DNA from: Methylococcaceae bacterium UBA662 | GTDB lineage: Bacteria; Pseudomonadota; Gammaproteobacteria; Methylococcales; Methylomonadaceae | Reading direction: 5' to 3' | DNA length: 64,000 nucleotides | Assembly (NCBI GenBank): GCA_002299425.1 | Contig: DBNW01000055.1 | Span: 5,480 to 69,479 of the forward strand | Shown: piece by piece, positions 59,503 through 64,000 of the stretch | Numbering within the stretch: the stretch's first letter is position 1 | How the letters are laid out: each line of letters begins with the position of its first letter | The notes under the pieces: generated by a model | Database searches by the model: none | Seen by the model: the letters and a program-made list of their open reading frames with translations, nothing else | Told to the model about the DNA's origin: nothing | Position numbers and translations under genes: made by a program

Positions 59503-60516
59503 CTAAGACAGCTTAATTAGGCGCTGTTCTTGCGCCGACTGCAAAGCGGCGACCATCGCCCGGCAATTGCCTTTGGCATCGTCGAAGGTCAACAAAGGCG
59601 CCTGCCCAGCCAACACGCATTGGCTGAAATGCTCGATTTCCAGGCAAAAATGGTTGGCTGGCGGCAAGTGCTCTTCGCCTTCGCGTCCGTCTTCAGACCA
59701 CCAGGAAATCACCGGCACATCGCCCGGCATACACCAGACGGTGTGGCATTTTAGGCCGCCTTTGCTGCCAATAATTTCGTACTCGCAGCGGCGGGCGCGG
59801 TTAAAACTGACATCAAACTGGGCAAAGCGGCCTTCGCCGTAATCAAACACGCCGCTACAGGCCGAATCAGCCCCGCTTTCCACATAGTCTGCCATCGCCA
59901 TTACCGACAACGGTTCCTGGCCAAAACACGTCCGCACACAATGAATGGCATAGCAGCCAATATCCCACATGGCCCCGCCGCCTTGCTCGATGGATTCGGC
60001 CAGCCGGTACCGCCGCGCCGGTCGCATCATGAATGAGAAACGGGCGTGTACCGTGCGAATGTCGCCAATTAACCCCGAGTCCAGCAATTCGCGTACCCTA
60101 GCGTGTTGAGGATGGAAGCGGTACATGAACCCTTCCATCACCGTAACGTTTTGTTTAAGTGCCGCTGCCTCAATGGCTTCAATATCCTTAACTTTTAAGG
60201 CCATCGGCTTCTCGCACAGCACATGCTTGCCTTGGTCAATGGCCTTTAATACCCACTCGGCATGTTCGTGGTTGGCCAGTGGCAGATAAATGGCCTGCAC
60301 CTCGGCATCGTCTAGCACGGCTGTCAGGCTGTCATAGACCTTAACGTGCGGTTGATCCGGTGCGTAGCTTGCCAAGGTTGCTGCCGCTGCACCAACCCTA
60401 CGGCTGCCAATGGCCGTTAATTTGGCGTTGCCCGCCTCCACGATTGCCGGCAGCAAACGCTCGTTGACCCGCGCCGCACCCAAAATTCCCCAGCATACTC
60501 GTTTGTCCGCGTTCAT
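59503..60516 (-). CDS. Gfo/Idh/MocA-family oxidoreductase
   Basis: This 337-residue NAD(P)-dependent oxidoreductase has a Rossmann domain with GILGAARVNERLLPA (about 10-24), the HVLCEKPMALK motif (about 90-100, Lys as a catalytic candidate), and a C-terminal substrate domain with GGAMWDIGCYAIH (about 182-194). It acts on a sugar or cyclitol, or on its dehydro form. No partners suggest a substrate. GAGG/AGGAGGG lies before the ATG. Confidence 0.93.
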   Translation of the reverse strand: MNADKRVCWGILGAARVNERLLPAIVEAGNAKLTAIGSRRVGAAAATLASYAPDQPHVKVYDSLTAVLDDAEVQAIYLPLANHEHAEWVLKAIDQGKHVLCEKPMALKVKDIEAIEAAALKQNVTVMEGFMYRFHPQHARVRELLDSGLIGDIRTVHARFSFMMRPARRYRLAESIEQGGGAMWDIGCYAIHCVRTCFGQEPLSVMAMADYVESGADSACSGVFDYGEGRFAQFDVSFNRARRCEYEIIGSKGGLKCHTVWCMPGDVPVISWWSEDGREGEEHLPPANHFCLEIEHFSQCVLAGQAPLLTFDDAKGNCRAMVAALQSAQEQRLIKLS

Positions 60517-60707
60517 TTTCCCTCCTCGTCGGTATTCAAAGCCAATGCCCTAATAGTAGGGTACTGCGTGTTAAAAAGGCCTCACTTTAGGCAAAAAATC
60601 ACTTTTTTGCGCTTAGTTCCGCCAAAAAATAAAAACCTTGGCTACTATTAGCCTTCCCTAACATCTCCATCAACTTTAATTCCATCAACCTTACTAAGGT
60701 GTCCCTC

Positions 60708-61955
60708 GTGAAAAAAATCGCAACCGTCCTGTTGCTGGCGTTTTACCCGCTTGCCAGCCCCGCACAAATTTTTAGCACCGACATTTTTATGTCCAATCCC
60801 ATCACCGGGGAAAGTGACAGCTTTCAGCGCACTTACCATGTCGCCCGGGATTTTTTTGACGACATGTCACACGCCGGCTTCACGCGCCTGTTCCCGGACT
60901 ATTCCATCAACTCGATCGTGCAGTCAACCAACATTTACAACGGCTTGGCTACCAACCTGTCCTTCCCGGTCAGCGGCAGCTCTAAGCTAATTTTTGAAAT
61001 TCCAAAACTGGGTATCACCCGGACATTTAACGAACGCACCCGCGGCCAGTCCACCAACGCATTGGAACATTACCTACGCAATGACATAAACGGCACTGCC
61101 TCTAAAATTGCCCGATACCAAATTGGCAACACCGGCACCTCACCGCTAGCCGGCAACCCCGCCAGCTTGCAAGGCCAGTTGGTGAACAGCAACTTTGACA
61201 ACGCCGCCCGAGCCTCCTGGCCCACCGACGCCAGACCGCACCCATTTGCGGTGGGCGTAGGCGGTGGGATTTACCGGCAACAAGATGTTAACACCAGCAT
61301 TGTCATCATTCCTATCAGCCAAGCCATCAGCATCGATTCCGACCATCCGGGCAGAAAACTGCTGCTGAACGGTCAGTTCAACCACGTCACTATCGGCCAA
61401 GCCGAATCCTTCCAAGGCAGCGTAGGCTTAGGCTACGCCCATCCTTTAACCGACAACTGGTCACTCGTACCCAGCGTCAACTACGGCGCGATAGGCTCGG
61501 TGGACCTTTACAACCTCGGGCAAATTTTTTCCACCACCTTAACCAACAACTACCGCTTTAAGCTAGGTGACTACACGCTCTCCACCGCCAACATGTTTGG
61601 CTATTACCAAACGCTGCCGTTAAACGTCGCCGGTGTCCACTCAAACCCTGACATCACCAACTACGTTCTTAAAAACGGTTTTTTTGTTGACAAAATACTG
61701 CCCTTCACGGCATTCGGGCATAGACTGAACGCCAAAGGCTTGTTCACGGATACCCAGTTTTTTGGCTCTGCCGTGTTTATTCGCCAGTTTAACGAGGTGG
61801 GCTTGCAAATTGACAGCGTCGATAAAGTGCAGTGGCTGGACACCCTCAGCTTTGGCCTGGCCGATGCCTTAAGTTTGAGTGCCAAGTATATGTTCAGTAT
61901 AGAAAACCCGGACAACTTTGAGGGCTACGAAATTGGCATAGGCTACAGTTTTTAA
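60708..61955 (+). CDS. Putative outer-membrane beta-barrel protein
   Basis: I do not recognise a named family. This 415-residue protein has a signal peptide (about 1-22, ending ASPA) and the alternating strand pattern of an outer-membrane barrel, ending in a terminal Phe (GYSF). There are many aromatic and Asn residues at strand ends. I choose GTG 60708, with TAAGG eight bases upstream. It is monocistronic, and a strong hairpin follows. It may be a porin or a structural protein. The convergent GGDEF/EAL gene is unrelated. Confidence 0.75.
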   Translation: MKKIATVLLLAFYPLASPAQIFSTDIFMSNPITGESDSFQRTYHVARDFFDDMSHAGFTRLFPDYSINSIVQSTNIYNGLATNLSFPVSGSSKLIFEIPKLGITRTFNERTRGQSTNALEHYLRNDINGTASKIARYQIGNTGTSPLAGNPASLQGQLVNSNFDNAARASWPTDARPHPFAVGVGGGIYRQQDVNTSIVIIPISQAISIDSDHPGRKLLLNGQFNHVTIGQAESFQGSVGLGYAHPLTDNWSLVPSVNYGAIGSVDLYNLGQIFSTTLTNNYRFKLGDYTLSTANMFGYYQTLPLNVAGVHSNPDITNYVLKNGFFVDKILPFTAFGHRLNAKGLFTDTQFFGSAVFIRQFNEVGLQIDSVDKVQWLDTLSFGLADALSLSAKYMFSIENPDNFEGYEIGIGYSF

Positions 61956-61987
61956 GCTTGCCTTACTCGCGCCGAAACGTGATGCGG

Positions 61988-62023
61988 ATAATACCACCGG
62001 GGCAACTAACCCGGTGGCGTTAT
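61988..62023. terminator. Bidirectional hairpin between convergent genes
   Basis: CCACCGGG (61994-62001) and CCCGGTGG (62010-62017) form a perfect 8-bp stem with an 8-base loop, extended by ATAA/TTAT after a two-base mismatch. It lies between the barrel gene and the GGDEF/EAL gene. T-runs are short, so it may work with Rho or as a 3' stabiliser. Confidence 0.65.
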
Positions 62024-64000
62024 TCGTCGGTCTCGCCCTGCGGGGGCTTCCTCCAGCCCAACCAAAACCGGCTGGACGGCTGCGGCTGGGCAAAGTAATA
62101 GCCTTGGTATACCAAACACCCCCTAGCCCTCAGAAAGGCCAGTTGATCCTCTTTTTCCACGCCCTCGGCGACCACATCAAGGCCTAAGTTTTTTGCCATA
62201 TGGATGATAGTTTCCACAATCACCGCATCGCTAGAGTTGCAGGTGACTTCTCCGACGAAATTTTTATCAATTTTCAACTGGCTAAGCGGCAGATTTTTCA
62301 AATACAACAAAGACGAGTAGCCAATACCAAAATCATCCAGCGAAATTCTTACACCCATCGCTTGTAAACAGCGCATTTTTGCGAGGGTGTCTGGCATGTT
62401 TTCAATCACACAACTTTCGGTCAGCTCGACCATCAACCGCTCTGCGTCCAGGTCGGAATTTTCCAGGGCAAAGCGTACCCGATCGACAAAATCCGCCTGC
62501 CTGAACTGTTTAGCACTGACATTAACGGCCACATGGTCAATGGTATTGCCTTGCAGTTGCCAGGCTTTCACTTGTTGACACACCTCAGTTAAGGCCCATT
62601 GCCCAATTAACACGATCAGATGGCTTTCCTCCGCCAACGGAATGAACTCCGCTGGAGACATGGTGCCTTTGTCGGGGTGTGTCCAACGCACCAACGCTTC
62701 TGCACCCCAGAGTCTGCCTTCATGATCCACTTGGCTTTGGTAGTGCATGTGCAACTGCCCTTCTTGCAAAGCCTTGTGTAGATCACGCTCCAAGGTAAGC
62801 CGTCGGTCGGCGTGTTCGTGCATGCCCGGATTAAAAAATCTGACGCCGTTGCGCCCGGATTCCTTGGCCCAGTACATGGCAGTATCGGCGTGCTGAAGAA
62901 TCGACTCGGCCGATTCGTGTGCATCTGGAAACAAGGCAATGCCGATGCTGACCGTAAAATGCCAGCTCATCGCCAAGACGGTGTAAGGCAGGCTGATCGC
63001 CGCTAACAAGTGTTCGGCTAAGACCCGCGCACTTTCGGTCGCTTGCCGAACGCTTTCGCTGTCGCCCTGCACCAGCACAATGAACTCATCGCCGCTCAAG
63101 CGGGATACCGTGTCGCCCTCGTTCACTAAAGCCTTCAGGCGTTCTGCTACCTGCACCAGCAGCTCATTGCCAACAGCTTGGCCTGAGGCGTCATTAATGT
63201 TTTTGAACCGATCCAAATCCAAAAAAAACAAGGCTCCGTACCGACGCTGGGTTTTAGCACGGTCAATTTCGTAGCCTAGCCGCTCCAACAACAAGCGTCG
63301 GTTCGGCAGGTGCGTTAATGAATCGTAGTAGGCCAGGTCGTAGATTTCCCGCTCCGCAGCCTTAATTTCACTGATATCAGAAAAAATTCCCACATAATGG
63401 GTGGTTTCACCCGCCTGATTTTTTACCGCTGTCAAGGTCAACCACTCTGGAAAAATTTGGCCTTTTTTGTTGCGGTTCCAAACCTCCCCTTCCCATCGGC
63501 CTGTGTCAGTCAAACTCTGGTACATGGCTTTATAAAAATGGCCGTCATGAATGCCCGATGCCAAAATTTTCGGGTTTTTGCCAATGACTTCGGCGGCTGA
63601 ATAACCGGTAATGTCAGAAAACGCCTGATTAACTCGGAGTATGCTGTTTTTGTGGTCCGTCACCAGAATGGCTTCATGAGACTGAAAGGTTGTCGCAGCA
63701 ATCAGCAATTCTTGTTCGTTGTCTTTATGCTCAATAGTGATAGCGGTTACATGCGCCATCTGTTCAACAAACTCCAGCTCACAAGGCCCGGGGGCATACG
63801 GCTGGCTGTGGTAAAACGCAAAAGTCCCCAGAACACGGCCATCGGCCGCCACAATAGGCTGCGACCAACAGGCCCTGAACGGGGTTTGCAGCATGATCTG
63901 GCGAATCGGTTGCCAATTCGGGTGGTTTAACAAATCCTCAGCCACCACGGTTTGTTTGGTAAATACGGCCGCCCCGCAACTGCCGACACTAGGGCCTAGT
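62020..64000 (-). CDS. GAF-PAS-GGDEF-EAL signalling protein, N-terminus outside window
   Basis: This cyclic-di-GMP enzyme runs off the right edge. The visible part (about 659 residues) has a GAF-domain end (with GPSVGSCGAAVF near 64000-63960), a PAS domain with PAC motif (TDHKNSILRVNQAFSDITGY, shown in part), then a GGDEF domain with RLSGDEF and an EAL domain with AEALVRW, ELTESCVIEN, DDFGIGYSSL and AEGVEKEDQ. Both catalytic signatures are close to active forms (SGDEF for GGDEF; EAL intact). The ligand of the sensory part is unknown. The open frame continues to the edge, so no start is given. Confidence 0.94.
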   Translation of the reverse strand, partial: LGPSVGSCGAAVFTKQTVVAEDLLNHPNWQPIRQIMLQTPFRACWSQPIVAADGRVLGTFAFYHSQPYAPGPCELEFVEQMAHVTAITIEHKDNEQELLIAATTFQSHEAILVTDHKNSILRVNQAFSDITGYSAAEVIGKNPKILASGIHDGHFYKAMYQSLTDTGRWEGEVWNRNKKGQIFPEWLTLTAVKNQAGETTHYVGIFSDISEIKAAEREIYDLAYYDSLTHLPNRRLLLERLGYEIDRAKTQRRYGALFFLDLDRFKNINDASGQAVGNELLVQVAERLKALVNEGDTVSRLSGDEFIVLVQGDSESVRQATESARVLAEHLLAAISLPYTVLAMSWHFTVSIGIALFPDAHESAESILQHADTAMYWAKESGRNGVRFFNPGMHEHADRRLTLERDLHKALQEGQLHMHYQSQVDHEGRLWGAEALVRWTHPDKGTMSPAEFIPLAEESHLIVLIGQWALTEVCQQVKAWQLQGNTIDHVAVNVSAKQFRQADFVDRVRFALENSDLDAERLMVELTESCVIENMPDTLAKMRCLQAMGVRISLDDFGIGYSSLLYLKNLPLSQLKIDKNFVGEVTCNSSDAVIVETIIHMAKNLGLDVVAEGVEKEDQLAFLRARGCLVYQGYYFAQPQPSSRFWLGWRKPPQGETDE

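Noticed and set aside
1..64000. tRNA, rRNA, CRISPR, insertion sequence or prophage signals
   Set aside because: I found no cloverleaf T-loop in a plausible context, no regularly spaced direct repeats, no transposase or integrase, and no phage structural genes.

Overview
The window looks like a stretch of chromosome from a gammaproteobacterial methylotroph, most likely a type I methanotroph (Methylococcales). This is inferred from a formaldehyde-activating-enzyme homologue (fae), a sorbosone/PQQ-type sugar dehydrogenase, fructose-1,6-bisphosphatase and gpmI, combined with gammaproteobacterial gene order (gpmI-envC divergent from yibN-secB-gpsA; mutL-miaA) and a CIRCE/HrcA-controlled grpE-dnaK-dnaJ operon. 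Gene density is high and almost everything is housekeeping. I see no insertion sequences, prophage genes, CRISPR arrays, tRNAs or rRNAs.

Layout. 1-2.1 kb: start of typA, a LysR regulator and a small membrane ORF. 2.2-8.6 kb (minus strand): DUF1244 protein, CIRCE, hrcA-grpE-dnaK-dnaJ-dapB, with an intrinsic terminator inside the operon between dnaK and dnaJ. 8.7-10.9 kb: yciB/ispZ, yciI-like, bolA-like and a lipoprotein PPIase. 10.9-16.5 kb (minus): recJ, a PAP2 phosphatase, gpsA, secB, a rhodanese and a two-cysteine ArsR regulator. 16.9-28.3 kb (plus): gpmI, envC, ctpA, semiSWEET, fbp, a zinc alcohol dehydrogenase, an ABC exporter, a PHP phosphoesterase, rraA, ispH and hslR. 28.3-29.2 kb (minus): SMR exporter, tusB/dsrH and a dsrC-type gene. 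29.4-37 kb: DUF502, fae homologue, a dynamin-like GTPase, pyrE, hemW, htpX and sorbosone dehydrogenase. 37-43 kb: DUF2892, a tusA-like gene, cysG, an LprI-like gene, cytochrome c, a two-TM protein and argG. 42.5-47.4 kb (minus): TlpA-like thioredoxin, DUF4266 lipoprotein, a very large DUF3570 outer-membrane protein, an ApbE-like protein, and upstream a small secreted protein. 47.7-50.4 kb: mutL-miaA. 51-56 kb (minus): ASCH protein and an Mla-type lipid-transport operon behind an AI-2E permease. 56-64 kb: DHH phosphoesterase, cysC, PAS/SpoIIE phosphatase, Gfo/Idh/MocA oxidoreductase, a putative outer-membrane protein, and a GGDEF/EAL protein that runs off the right edge.

Recurring themes. Sulfur trafficking appears repeatedly: rhodanese with a BigR/SqrR-like ArsR, TusB/DsrH with a DsrC that has both redox cysteines, a TusA-like protein with a DUF2892 partner, cysG and cysC. 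Envelope maintenance is the other theme: secB, envC, ctpA, htpX, Mla-type transport and a PPIase.

The least explained locus is trx-DUF4266-DUF3570-apbE at 42.5-46.7 kb. The DUF3570 protein appears to be two barrels joined by a His-rich linker, followed by a Met-rich stretch, and carries an SGAT tetrapeptide resembling an FMN-attachment site. The ApbE lacks a signal peptide and has Gly where the usual metal-ligand Asp sits. A run of nine G lies exactly where the DUF4266 and DUF3570 genes overlap. I cannot run homology searches, so family assignments are recognition from memory and their confidence is stated per entry.
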